Positions 47,124 through 58,989 of a DNA stretch of 64,000 nucleotides are shown one piece after another. Origin of the DNA: Abelmoschus esculentus (lineage: Eukaryota > Streptophyta > Magnoliopsida > Malvales > Malvaceae); assembly GCA_035048815.1 (NCBI GenBank), contig JAUCBN010000013.1, positions 3,608,501 through 3,672,500 on the forward strand, in the 5' to 3' direction. Positions within the stretch are counted from its first letter, which is position 1, and each line of letters begins with the position of its first letter. The position numbers were made by a program, and so were the translations under genes. Under the pieces are notes generated by a model. That model had not been told where the DNA came from. It worked only from the letters and a program-made list of their open reading frames with translations, and made no database searches.

Positions 47124-48674
47124 TGTAATCACCGGTTTTGGTCTGGGGAGTCGCCACCAATCATTTTTTTAAATGGTACGATTAGAATACCAAAAATGTG
47201 TCTGTGAATCAGAGTGAGTCCGGGAGTCCTTACGCATAGGGAATGGTGAGCAACCCTACAACGCCCAAACTTGGTACCTGTCGGTTATATGATATTTTAT
47301 ACGATCGAAAATATTAATTCGTTATTGAATCTGAAATAAAAGTGATTAGTAAACATTTAATAATAATAATTATAATAATAATATGAAAATTAATATATAC
47401 AATAATAATTATATAAGAATTATAATAATTGTTGAAAATCTAGGGACTAATCTACAAAAAATAGAAACATTAGGGTGTAAAATAATAATATTAAGGGTAA
47501 CATTGAAATAAAATAAAAAATAATAGCTTAATTGGGAGAAACAATGACAAAAATTGAATGCGGGATAAGCTGGGAGGCCAGAGTGCAAACGGACTGGAAG
47601 TGCAAGGACCAGTGGTGTGATTTCCCCTTTGTCCCGGGTAAGACACGGGTTTGGGTCGGTTTAACGGGTCGGTCTCGGGGCTCCGGTGTGAAAACAAGAT
47701 CGTTTTGGGTCCGATGAACTGACACCAAAACGGTGTCGTTTTAGTCAAGCTATAAGGCTCATTTCTTTGATTTTTTTATTCATTTCTTTCATCCTTCTCG
47801 CATCAAACAGAAAAGATGAGAAGGGAGCTTTCCCTTCTTCTACAAACTTTGGCGTCAGGCCACTATGGCTTCGACGGCTCACGGTTTCTGACTGTCGTGC
47901 CGGTTGCCGGCGGCGGGAAAGAAAGCACTTTTTTGATGTATTTCAATGCACTAGAACTGAATCTGGATTCGGTTTTATGAAAGGAGACACAAATCGACAT
48001 AAATCTAAAAATAAGTGCTCAAACCACTTCACTTTTTTACCTGATTTTCGCTTTGATATTGTTCTAATCTCCTCTCTCCTCTATTTTATTTCGAATGTTG
48101 TAAATAGTGTCATGGTTTAGACTGATTTTTGGCTTTGAATCTTGCTTATTCGTTGATTTTTTTAATGACCGGATTCTCATCGGTGTTACATTCATCCGAA
48201 TGGGTTTTATACCCATTGTACACTACATATTATAATGCAAAAATAGGATTTTTTATCCTATCTTAGATCTAAAAATTAGATCTAATCATGCTTTTTTCTT
48301 TTTACAGGCGAAAAGATGAAGGCGGTGGGTGCAGATCTGGTCAGATCAAGGGTGGTGGCCGGCCAAACGGGCAAATGAGAGGGTGCGTGACCACCACGTG
48401 CGATTCAAATCGTCGCGCGTGGCGGCCACGCGCGGACAACTGGCGAGCGTGGGGCAAGGGCGGCGGGCGGTTTGGTTACAAGAGGGTTATGGTTTAGTTA
48501 AGTTTATCATTAGGGTTATGGGTTTATTTTATTATTGGATTGGGTTTGAATTTTATGGGTTTTGGGTGTATTGGGCCTACCGGTTATGAGCTTGGTTTGG
48601 GGCTTGTAATAAAATGGTATTTTGGGTTAATGTATTGGATTTGGTGTTGGGTGAATAACAAATGGGTTATTACA
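47124..48674 (-). repeat. LARD element 2, left (3') LTR
   Basis: 1551 bp. It begins TGTAATCACCGG and ends GGTTATTACA. It holds AAAACGGTGTCGTTTT at 47727-47742 and a GC-rich part at about 48300-48480. Confidence 0.93.
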
Positions 48675-48690
48675 GCTGCCCCTCTTTGCT
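48675..48690 (-). other. LARD element 2 polypurine tract
   Basis: The minus strand reads AGCAAAGAGGGGCAGC directly before the 3' LTR. Same type as in element 1 at 19666-19682. Confidence 0.82.
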
Positions 48691-48959
48691 TATTATTGTG
48701 TAACGGCAATAGAGCAAAGATAAAGAATAACTCATTTCATTTTGTGTGGTTTAGGGGTTCTTTATTGGTAAGGTTGGGGTTCTTGGTGAGGTTGGGTCTT
48801 TTTTGGTAAGATTGAGGTTCTTTTGGCCATCGTTTTTCTTCTAAAGTTCTGAATTGATCTACTCCACCGCCCTTGTCAACAAAATCTTCAAAATTGACGA
48901 TCCGTTGGAGAAGATTGCACAAAACTTGAGCTGAAATGATATACTACTATTTCTGGTGA

Positions 48960-50235
48960 AGACTTGACCTAACTGTAACACTGCCGAAGAAGCAAGGTCT
49001 GTAAACTTTAATCCATCTCAGACACTGCCGATGAGGTAGTCCTAACATTTGATCTTGCCGCAACACTACCAGAGAGACATGATCTGACACAAGCATTGAT
49101 ATATGATCTAACTACTATACTGCTGATGAAGCGAGATCTAGCGATGAATTCTAGCGCTCGATTAAACTGCAACACTGACGTTCCATCTGATCCATCTACA
49201 AGCACTACCGACGAGATGATGAGCAATACTTGATCCATTTACAACACTATCGGAGAAGCGAAATCAATTGTTGAAAGGTTTGATTTAGCCGCAACACTGT
49301 CGAAGAGACACGATCTGATGACAAGTATTGATATATGATCTAACTGTTGCACTGCCGAAGAAGCAAGATCTATCGATGAATTCTGACGCTCGATTAACTG
49401 CAACACTGACGTTTCATCTGATCCATCTACAAACACTGCCAACGAGACGTAGAGCAATACTTGATCCACTTACAACACTGTTAGAGAAGTAAGGTTCATT
49501 GCTGAAGGTTCTGATCTAGCCGCAACACTGCCGGAGAGACACGATCTGATGACGAGTATTGATATCTGATCTAACTGTTGCACTGCCGAAGAAGCAAGAT
49601 CTGTCGATGAATTCTGACGCTCGATTAAACTGCAACACTGACGTTCCATTTGATCTATCTACAAACACTGTCGACGAGATGGAGAGCAATACTTGATCCA
49701 CTTACAACACTGCCGGAGAAGTGAGGTCCATTGCTGAAGGTTCTGATCTAGCCACAACACTGTCGAAGAGACACGATCTGATATCTGATCTAACTACTAC
49801 ACTACCGGAGAAACGAGATCTGGCGAGGAGTTTTGTTGCTCGATTAAGCTGTCACACTAACAAAGAAGCATAATCTACTAGACCCATTTGTAACACTGAC
49901 GACGAGATAGGACACACATTCGATCCACTTGCAATACTGCCAAAGAAATGAGATCTGACAACGAGTTCTGACGCTCAATTTAGCTGTAATACTGACGAAG
50001 ACGCATGATCTAACAGAGTTTTGATGCTACTACACTGACGAAGACGCACAATCTGACTGAGTTCTGATGCTGCTACACTGACGAGGACGCACTATGTGAC
50101 AGAATTCTAATTTTGCTACATTGATGAAGAAGCACAATATGACGATAAGATTTGTTGTGTGATTTAGTTGTTGCACTGACGAAGAAGCGTGATATTTGAT
50201 CAAGCTACTACACGGACGGAGAAGCGCGATCCTTA
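48960..50235. repeat. Tandem array C in LARD element 2 (AACACTGCCGAAGAAGC units, ~231-bp higher order)
   Basis: Many copies of a short core, AACACTGCCG(A/G)(A/C)GA(A/G)(A/G), alternate with AGATCTG and GATCCA words. Larger blocks repeat with a spacing of about 231 bp: the phrase TACTTGATCCA(T/C)TTACAACACT recurs near 49227, 49460 and 49690. The right part (after about 49950) uses a shorter ACTGACGAAGACGCA(C/T) unit. Confidence 0.85.
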
Positions 50236-50790
50236 CTGATAACCATTTACTTTGGGCTAGTTGTACTATTTTCTTAAGTACAATCGGTTGATATTGAACA
50301 TGAGATTGGATTTCTTCAAAGGATTTGATTTCCTTTGACCATTCGTGAAAATGGATTTTAAAGGATATTTGAATAATCATCTTTTATACATTTTTCCCAA
50401 ATGCACAAGGATCAACGGATTTGACTTGCCTTTATCGGTGGCCGTTTTCCCCGGACTAGTTGTACCATTTCCCTAGGTACAATCAGTTGGTACCAATCCT
50501 GAGATTGGATTTATTCAAAGGGATTGATTTTCTTTGACCATTCGTGAAAATGGATTTTAATGGACATTCGAATAGTCATTTTTCGTGCATTTTTCCCAAA
50601 TGCACAGGAATTAACGGATTTGACTCACCTTTACCGGTGGCCGTTTGCCCCGGGCTAGTTGTGTCATTCCTCTGGATACAATCAGTTGGTATCAATCCTG
50701 AGATTGGATTTATTCAAAGAGATTGATTTCCTTTGACCATTCGTGAAAATGGATTTTAAAGGACATTTGAATGGTCCTCGTCACTCATTG
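50236..50790. repeat. Tandem array D in LARD element 2 (~198-bp unit)
   Basis: Nearly three copies of a unit that includes GGCTAGTTGTACCATTTCCC, 'gagattggatttattcaaag', 'tttgaccattcgtgaaaatgg' and CCAAATGCACA. The marker GGTGGCCGTTT lies at 50437 and 50636, giving about 199 bp. Confidence 0.85.
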
Positions 50791-52879
50791 ATTTTACTTT
50801 TTTCGAATGACATATCTATTGAGTAAAGATAATAAGTGCAAAGGGTGCGGATTCTTACTGCACTCCTTAATGAATCGTCGTGATTTGGAGTAGAGCTGTA
50901 CTACTCTATCGAAAGTCCTTGATGATGGCACTATGCTCTCCTATTCCATTGCTTTCTGAAGGGACGAGATCTGTAATGCTTTCGTAAATAGATTCAAAAT
51001 ATTAGGGTTCATGCACCGCATGATTCTAATCCTAACATGTATGATGTATGTATGCATGCATGTATGCATGATCCTAGCATGAAATGCAAGATGCATGTGA
51101 TGATGATTTTGTCTTAAGATTGGCTTTATCAGTTAGTTTGCTTGTTCGTTTAAACTCTGATAGTCGTGCCTTTTTCTTCAGGAAAAATATTTGACTTCGC
51201 TCTGTTTGCTAAGTGATTGTTCTCCGTTTGATATGTTTTCACGGAGAATGCTCTTAGTTCCTGTACTTTTAGGAATGTTTCTGGATCGATATATACAAAG
51301 TTCAAGTACCCCCATTGATAGTTTCTCAGACGAATTTACAAAATATGATTCCCCACAAGTTTGATATAAAGCTCGGTATAATCAATTTGGTGAGACATTT
51401 TGTGTCTTGTAGGTTTTGAGTAGACATTGTCCTCGTATCACGGAGCTATGTTTCATCTCATTTTGATCTTGGGAACATTCATAAACAAGAGATGTTTATC
51501 TCATAAAATAAGGAAAAAACGGTTGCACCAGCGGAAGTTTGTATCGATATAAAGCGCACGATGGCTTTCTATGTCCCTTACATGATTAAGGAATGATTTT
51601 CAATAACCAAACAGTATCTTTTGAAAGCATCATTGACAAATAGGAGAAGAAGATCATATGCCGATAGGAGCATCAGAAAGCATGGCCACATTGGCAAAGT
51701 GTCCAATAACCACGACGATGAATCAATATCTTTTGAAAACCTTTAGCGAGGTAGGTTCAATGATGTCTATGCCCCACATGAAGTATGGCCACGAAGAATT
51801 CATCACTTGTAGAGATGATATAAGAACATATATTTTATCAGCATTATTTGGGCATTTTTAGCATGATCTATGCTATCTCCGTCCATTATGGGACAATGAT
51901 ACCCAAATCTTGTGATTTGCCTGCCAATGTGAATATACTGGCATGAATTCAGCATACATCCTCGTAGACTTTTCGAGAACCATTTTGCTCCAGCGGCACT
52001 TACGCATCGTGACAACGCCTAATTTGCTTTCAAATCACATCCTTATCTAGGACGTAATCACTTGAGTCTTTGTAAAATCTTTTTCATTTTTAGTGACCTT
52101 TTTCAGGTATTCATAACCTTGATTCTCGTGCAGTTAAAGTTGAGCTTATTGCCAAAAATGGCAGCAGTCACTTAACACTGCCCCAACCTTTCGTGTTTAC
52201 GACATTGAAAGCATCATCAAAGTTCAAATCTCAGATTTCATCATCTATGGCCTCTTTTCATTGACAATGAGACCCAATAACTTCTCGGATGCGACTCTAA
52301 TTGTGCATCTGACGGGATTTAGCTTTGGTGGAAACTTTTTTAGTCTCAAGAACTTAAATTTCTTGCGCTCGTCTTCAGTTTGCGATTTGGTGATCGCGTT
52401 GTCGACATATATGTCATGGCTCGCTGATATGCGTATATTCGTGCTTAGTCCAGGCATGTCTTCTTCGCTTGTTTTTCTTCCATCAACCTTAGCAACTGAA
52501 AAGACGGATTATGTTATTGTTTTTCAGACTCAGGTAGCTCCCCGAGATGTATTTCTCTCGAACATGAGTTGTAGAGCCATCTTGACATCGTTTGATACAT
52601 CTATACTTGAAGCATTTGATTGTCTCTGAGAGTGCGTAATTTGCTTGACATTTGTGTATAGAAGGGAAACAAAAATACTTGTTATATGCACCACAAAAAT
52701 TTCACTTCACACTGATAGCTTTAAGCCCCTTTTACAAAAACTCTCATTACTCCTGGGCTAGAGTAACAAGTATGTTCTGTACATAGTTCTAAAATATTCA
52801 TAAAACGGGAAGGAGCTATTTAGTTGTTCGGTTGTTCCGAATAATTACAAGATGGGAAATTCTTTAGACGAAAAGTTTC
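50791..52879. other. Non-coding interior of LARD element 2
   Basis: About 2 kb without recognised domains; only short open frames on both strands. ATGCATG-type words cluster near 51040-51090. Confidence 0.5.
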
Positions 52880-53913
52880 AAAAAGGGGAAATCAAGGTTC
52901 CCGGTCGCACTAGCACCAATAGAGTTATTGAATCTCACAACTCCTTTCTGCATGAGCTTCTCGATGAGCTTCTTAAAATCGATACAATCTTTAATAGTTT
53001 CCATATAGCTCCGGCATAGTATTCACATTGAGTATTAGGATCATACCCACTTAGGATATGGCGGTTGTATCGAATGCATGTGGAATGGTGATAACACATA
53101 TGCATCGTACAGATTCTTGTACAATTCACCATAAGATATCGGAATATGCATGAATTTCCTCTGTTTTTTTTTATTCTGATTTGGTTTTCGTATATTCGGG
53201 GTCATGGCATTCGGTTGTCCAATTATCAACGAGTCACGAATATTGGTGTCACTACTTTCATCATTCTTCTTGTTTGCTTTTGATTCGGCTGCGATGTCTT
53301 GGTCAAAGAGCTTTTGTAAGGACTCTTCTAGTTTAGTGATTCGATCCCTATTACGGTCTAACTCTTCTCACATAAATGCCTTTTATGCCCGTGCATCTTT
53401 ACTTCTTCCATTCCAGTAATCAGTTTTCTATTTTCCTTCTTGGGCTTGAAATTTCTGATCATTAGGGAATTTTTTAAAACCAACATACTTTGTGGATCCA
53501 CGAAACCTTTTATCGTTGTCTTGTGAGTTGCTCAAATCCTCTGCAACTTTGTTTTTTCCTTTTCTTAGCCTTTCAGTGTCTTTATCATGAAACTGTATCA
53601 GGAGCATTGGCGAGTTTATTTCATCTTCCATTCTCGACACTTGCATCTCTATATCAGCGTCTTTCCTTTCGCGGTCTTGCTTAGTTCTCTCCATTTTAGC
53701 TTGTGAAGTTTCGATTGTCACAATGATCTTGCTGGGAGATTTACCCGAGTCCTGTATCATTGTATTAGGGTTCATGAATGCTGCTTTTTGTTTCTCGAAA
53801 TTTCTTTCGCCTAGCATCTTGGCTATCTTTTCTATCATGTCATCTTGGGATTGTGAGATGTGTGCCAAAATGTTTTGTTGTGTCTTTTCTAGTTTAGTTT
53901 GATGTCTTCGCAT
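52880..53913 (-). pseudogene. Tat/Ogre-like gag fossil in LARD element 2
   Basis: The minus strand 53428-53913 encodes a charged, coiled-coil-like stretch (RRHQTKLEKTQQNILAH and on). Further along, 53041-53229 reads IPISYGELYKNLYDAYVLSPF and QPPYPKW, and a shifted frame (52935-53132) reads DPNTQCEYYAG, then an end like LLKIVSILRSS. This order is the usual C-terminal half of gag in Tat/Ogre-group Ty3/gypsy elements, which bind element RNA. Frames are broken at several points and pol is absent. It is the best clue to the origin of both LARD-like elements. Confidence 0.65.
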
Positions 53914-55202
53914 GATTTCTCCAGTTTCACCAGTCTTTGTTCTATGTCTTCCGCTTTATTTCTTGTAAAATAAGGATGTTGCATCTTAACATGTGTCTGA
54001 GTTACTGCAAGAGACATGCCCTCTTTGATGTTAGAATTATTATAATAATGATGCAAAATGTTATGCTTGATGTAACTAGAAGATGTTATGTACGTGCAAA
54101 ATGTTACAAAATGTGTATATATATATTTTAAAAAAAGGTGTTAACTCCGTACAACTTTGAAAAGGGAAGCTCGAGTCAGAACAAAGCTTTCTCTACATAA
54201 AGTGAATCTTGTTTAGCCTTCATCATCGAAATTTTGATTTTCTGGGAAAGCAATGTCGGCTTCTTGCTCTAAAAAAAAATTTAGGCTTGAACAGTAGATA
54301 CGCGGTCATCTCTTGAACCTACTCCAGGGCTTTGATCAAGATGCAAATTTAATCCTGCGTCTGGTCGAGGTGAGCCTTCCATAATTTCTAGAACAAATTA
54401 TCTCAAATTATGCTCTTGACGTTACCAGTGGAACCCATTCCGTTGCCCCTCACCTTATCGAGAAAATGGTTCTTGTGTGACTAAACCTTTTTAATGGTTG
54501 TACTTGTGTCAACACCTTTTAAGATTTAGAAGTGTGAATACAAAGATGAGAACCAATACAATAAAGAAAGCAAAAATATTAATATCGGACTAGACAATAA
54601 TAAACGTGCACGCTTTATGATGCGTGAATATGCACATGGCAAATATATTGCGAAAATAAATAACGAGAAATAAATAACATGAATTAAAGGGTTAAATAAA
54701 AGAAACCCCCCACTCTCTCTCTTTCTGGAAAGAAAAACCTACAAGGTGACCCTCTAATCGGGCAGAGGTTCGGCATGACGGCTCTAAGGGTAGGCTTCTA
54801 GGACTCACTAAATGCGGTGTGGTGCTAGAAGATACCCGAACGATATTTATTATCCTACTAAGGATAATAAACTCGATTCAAGGGGATACGTTTCTTCAAG
54901 TCTATGCGGAGATGTATGTCTCACGAAGACAAAGGAAAAAAATATCCCGAAAGCAATTCCTCATCCTATACGAAGGCATAACCTCACGAAAGAGTAGTTT
55001 CATGCTCGCACTTAATTGGACGGAACCCGGGTTGAGAGCTCATGGAATGAGGATCCTAAAAAAATATTTAAAATACATTAGAAAATATTTTAAATAAAAT
55101 AAATAAAATAAAACGAGTTCACAAAATTAAAATAAACCGAATTTATATTTTCGATCATTAAATAAAATGTAACCGAATTGAGGCTCGACTCTCAAAATGT
55201 AT
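53914..55202. other. Leader region of LARD element 2
   Basis: Untranslated region between the primer site and gag when read on the minus strand. Parts near 54700-55040 share style with 24860-25150 of element 1. No protein frame is supported. Confidence 0.5.
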
Positions 55203-55220
55203 TCCCCAGCGGAGTCGTCA
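55203..55220 (-). other. LARD element 2 primer binding site
   Basis: The minus strand reads TGACGACTCCGCTGGGGA two bases inside the 5' LTR. Against element 1 (TGGCGACTCCGTTGAGGA) three positions differ. The start TGA in place of TGG suggests later mutation. Confidence 0.75.
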
Positions 55221-55222
55221 GC

Positions 55223-56764
55223 TGTAATCACCGGTTTTGGTCCGGGGAGTCATCATCAATTGTTTTTTTAAACGGTGCGATTGGAACACCAAAAATACGT
55301 CTACGAATCAGAGTGAGTCCGAGAGTCCGTTACACGTAGGGAAGGGTGAGCACCCCTACAATGCCTAAACTTGGCACCTGTCGTTACATGATATTTTATA
55401 CGATCGAAAATATTAATTCGTTATTGAATCTGAAATAAAAGTGATTAGTAAACATTTAATAATAATAATTATAATAATAATATGAGAATAATATATACAA
55501 TAATAATTATATAAGAATTATAATAATTGTTGAAAATCTAGGGACTAATCTGCAAAAAATAGAAACATTAGGGTGTAAAATAATAATATTAAGGGTAAAA
55601 TTGAAATAAAATAAAAAAATAATGGCTTAATCGGGAGAAATAGTGACCAAAATTGAATACGGGATAAGCTAGAAGGCCGGAGTGCAAACGGGCTAGAAGT
55701 GCAAGGACTAGTGGTATGATTTCCCCTTTTTCCTGGGTAAGACACGGGTTCGGGTCGATCTCGGGGCTCCGGTGTGAAAACGATACTGTTTTGGGCCCTA
55801 TGAACCGACACCAAAACGGTGTCGTTTTACTCAAGCTATATGGCCCATTTCTTTTTTTTTTATTCATTTGTTTCATCCTTCTCGCATCAAACAGAAGAGA
55901 TGAGAAGAGAGCTCTCTCTTCTTTTACAAACTCTAGCGTCAGGCCACCGTGGCTTCGGTTGCTCATGGTTGTCGGCCGCCGTGCCGGTCGTCGGCGGCGG
56001 GAAATGAAGCATTTTTTCGATGTATTTCAATGCACTGGAACCGAATCTGGGTTCGATTTTATGAAAGGAGACACAAATCGACACAAATCTAAAGATAAGT
56101 ACTCGAACCACTTCACTTTTTTACCTGATTTTCGCTTTGATATTGTTCCGATCTCCTCTCTCCTCTATTTTATTTCAAATGTTGTAAATAGTGTCGTGGT
56201 TTGGACTGATTTTTGACTTTGAATCTTGCTTGTTCGATTGATTTTTTTATGACCGAATTCTCACCGGTGTTACATTCATCCGAATGGGTTTTATACCCAT
56301 TGTACACTACATATTATAATGCAAAAATAGGATTTTTTTTATCCTGTCTTAGATCTAAAAATTAGATCTAATCATGCTTTTTCTTTTTACAGGCGAAAAG
56401 ACGAAGGCGGTAGGTGCAGATCTGGTTAGATCAAGGGCGGTGACCGGCTAGACGGGCGAATGAGAGGGCGCGTGACCACCACGTGCGATTCAAATCGCCG
56501 TGCGTGGTGGCCAGGCACGAACAAGTGGCGAGCGTGGGGCAAGGGCGGCGGCCGGTTTGGTTGCAGGAGGGTTAGGGTTTAGTTAGGTTTATCATTAGGG
56601 TTATAGGTTTATTTTATTTTATCATTGGATTGGGTTTGAATTTTGTGGGTTTTGGGTGTATTGGACCTACTGGTTATGGGCTTGGTTTTGGGCTTGTAAT
56701 AAAATGGTATTTTGGGTTAATGTATTGGATTTGGTTTTGGGTGAATAACAAATGGGTTATTACA
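55223..56764 (-). repeat. LARD element 2, right (5') LTR
   Basis: 1542 bp with scattered base changes and short indels against the left LTR. AAAACGGTGTCGTTTT lies at 55813-55828. Confidence 0.93.
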
Positions 56765-57220
56765 ATAGGGATCATCGTCGTCATCTTATTACTCGTTTTC
56801 CGACCGAAGCTACCTCATTATTCCATCGACGGTCTGAAGATAACGCAGTTCAATCTGAGCTCCAACTCTAGCTTGTCTGCTAGCTTCTACGTTAACATCA
56901 CCGCGAGAAACCCAAACAAAATAATCGGGATTTCATAACCATATAACCGTATGGTACACCGAAACCCAACTATGCGAAGGGTCGACACCGAAATTCTACA
57001 AAGGTCATCGGAACATGACCGTGCTGGTTTTGCCAATGTCTGGACAAATCCATAACGGTACCGGCTTGCTGGCGGCGCTGCAACAGCAGGCGGGGAATAT
57101 ACCTTTGTTGCTGAGTACCAGACAGACGTGAGGATTAAGGTTGGGAGGCTAAAGCTCCCGGAAATGAAATTCTGGGTTCGATGCCGGCTAGTGGTGGAAC
57201 TTAAAGTAATTAAACTATAA
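56765..57220 (+). pseudogene. LEA_2 / NDR1-HIN1-like gene, 3' fragment
   Basis: Picks up the membrane segment (GIIVVILLLVF) after the TSD and continues with RPKLPHYSIDGLKITQFNL, SASFYVNITARNPNK, the hallmark LEA_2 region. A stop at about 56936 breaks the frame; another frame then reads VWYTETQLCEGSTPKFYKGHR and later LLAALQQQAGNIPLL, meets a stop at about 57130, and a third frame ends with RIKVGRLKLPEMKFWVRCRLVV before a TAA at 57218-57220. The family order is fully recognisable, so this was a normal gene of about 210-230 residues. At least two frameshifts here, besides the insertion, show it is dead. Confidence 0.85.
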
Positions 57221-58684
57221 AACAAACTAATAACATAATTTACGGGCTAATTTTTCATTTAAACCTCCATATTTTTAATTTTATTCGGTTTATATAATTT
57301 ATCATAAGAATGGAGGAGAGATTCTAGTACACATAATTCGAATTATCAGATATTAACATAGAAGAGAGATTCTAGTAACCATTCTTGACAAGGAAGAGAA
57401 ATAATTATATGGTCCTTCTGTGTATCTTTTTAAAGAATGGTTTACATTTTTTATGCATTTTTATAGGTTTTATAAAATTTAGAAGATTTATGAGTAATTA
57501 ATTTTTATGGAATATTCTAGATGTAATATGTTGTTTATATGTTTATTCTTTTATAAAATCTGATGCAATATTGAGTGAATTTCTTGTGATAGTAACCCAT
57601 AAAATCTTAGGTGAATCGATTGATATTGTGTATAATTAAATTTTTTTTATAAAATGAGTAATTAAAGTCTTTGTTATGTGTTGATGGCGTGCTTAAATAG
57701 TTGAATCATCCTTTGGTTGTTAGGATATGAATATCTAGATATGTGTATTGCAAAATCTTGAGGATTTTGAATGAAAGATTTTGATGTTGTGCGAACGCGA
57801 GCCTAATTTAAAGATGTTTGATAAGGGATTCGTGTTGTGTAAATGTGGGTCTCATCCCACAAGCGTAAAATCTTAATGTTGTGTGAATGTGGATCTCACT
57901 CAATGTTGTTGGTATTATCTGTGTAATCTTGTGTGAATTATTGGCATATGCATGTATATTATGTAAGTCTATACTAAAAAATATTATAAAAAACTTATCA
58001 AGTCGAGTTAGATTTTACTCGATTTAATTCGTTAAGGTATCGAATCGAGTTTGAATTTGATTCGAACCAATTATGATCAAGTATTTATTGAGTTTTGATC
58101 GAGTCAAGTTCGAACAACTCATAAACACCCATATTTGTAAGTAGATAGATGTGTGACTTGAAAGAACACCGTCAAAAATAAAATTTCAGTATTGACTGAC
58201 AATTGTTAGATAACAATGTTTGTCATAGGACCTATTATAATTCTAACTTTTATTTTATATCATTTGAATATTTTTAATGCTTATATTTTAAGAATTCTTA
58301 TAAACTATTTTAAATACTTAAATTTTATTTATCTTATAAATATTAGTTATAATTTATTGTTTTTTTTTTTTTACGATTTGAGTATTTTAAACTTTTATCT
58401 AAAATAATATTTAAATACTAAATTAAAAAAAAAAAACTAGAATTCAGTGACAATGTGTCGAATAAGTCATAAAAAGAGTGAAGTGATTGGAGCGGGCCCC
58501 AGTCTTGGGGTAGTGCTGAAAGATTTACCAACTGTTTGGAGAAGCAATTCAATTGGTTGCTGTTTGTGTCACCTACTGCTCTGAGTAGCAGTGAATCACA
58601 AGGAAGAAAAAAATCTCAAATGCAGTCGAGTAAAATTTCTTTGTCTTTTTATCGTATTTATATTTATATTTTTCGTTCAAAAAT

Positions 58685-58850
58685 TTTATAAATTAAATTT
58701 TAAATTATAATTCTTATTTTTATATCTTAAACCCTAAAAAATATATTGTACCTTTAATTTTTTAAACCCTATCCTTAACTCTAAACTCTCTAATTTAAAA
58801 CAAAAATATATATGAAAACATAAAAAAAATATAGACGATTTGTACCTGTA
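58685..58850 (+). repeat. Dispersed CCTAAA-rich repeat, copy 3
   Basis: Parts in the same order as copies 1 and 2: 'aattaaattttaaattataattctta', 'tatcttaaaccctaaaaaatatattgtaccttta', 'aaaccctatccttaactctaaactctctaatttaaaac', ending 'tagacgatttgtacc'. It ends only about 60 bases before the candidate TATA box of the TCP gene. Confidence 0.55.
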
Positions 58851-58909
58851 CAGGCGTGCACTACCGACGGTGGACGCATTTTTACACAAAAATAAAAATT
58901 AAACACACA

Positions 58910-58917
58910 TATATAAT
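58910..58917 (+). promoter_or_regulatory. Candidate TATA box of the TCP gene
   Basis: TATATAAT, 73 bases before the chosen ATG. This gives a short leader of about 45 bases if transcription starts about 30 bases downstream. Only position and sequence support it. Confidence 0.3.
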
Positions 58918-58989
58918 TAATAACAGAGGTCTGCCTTTCATTTCCTGAGAGATGGTTGAATTCAGCAGACAAGGAAATCTTTGGAGATA

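Larger units (their letters stand above)
47124..56764 (-). mobile_element. Large non-autonomous LTR retrotransposon (LARD-like), element 2
   Basis: Direct LTRs at 47124-48674 (1551 bp) and 55223-56764 (1542 bp), TG...CA. The perfect TSD ATAGG is at 47119-47123 and 56765-56769. Orientation is minus, shown by the primer site beside the right LTR and the purine tract beside the left LTR. The 6.5-kb interior has tandem arrays and a decayed gag, with no protease, RT or integrase seen. It sits inside a LEA_2 gene; joining the flanks after removing the element and one TSD copy restores the hydrophobic segment in frame. Confidence 0.92.
57221..58989. other. Intergenic spacer upstream of the TCP gene
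   Basis: AT-rich. Repeat-like text with CGAGTTNGATTT words is at about 57980-58120 (compare 6360-6760). A dispersed repeat copy is at 58685-58850. The last 100 bp should be the TCP promoter. Confidence 0.5.
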
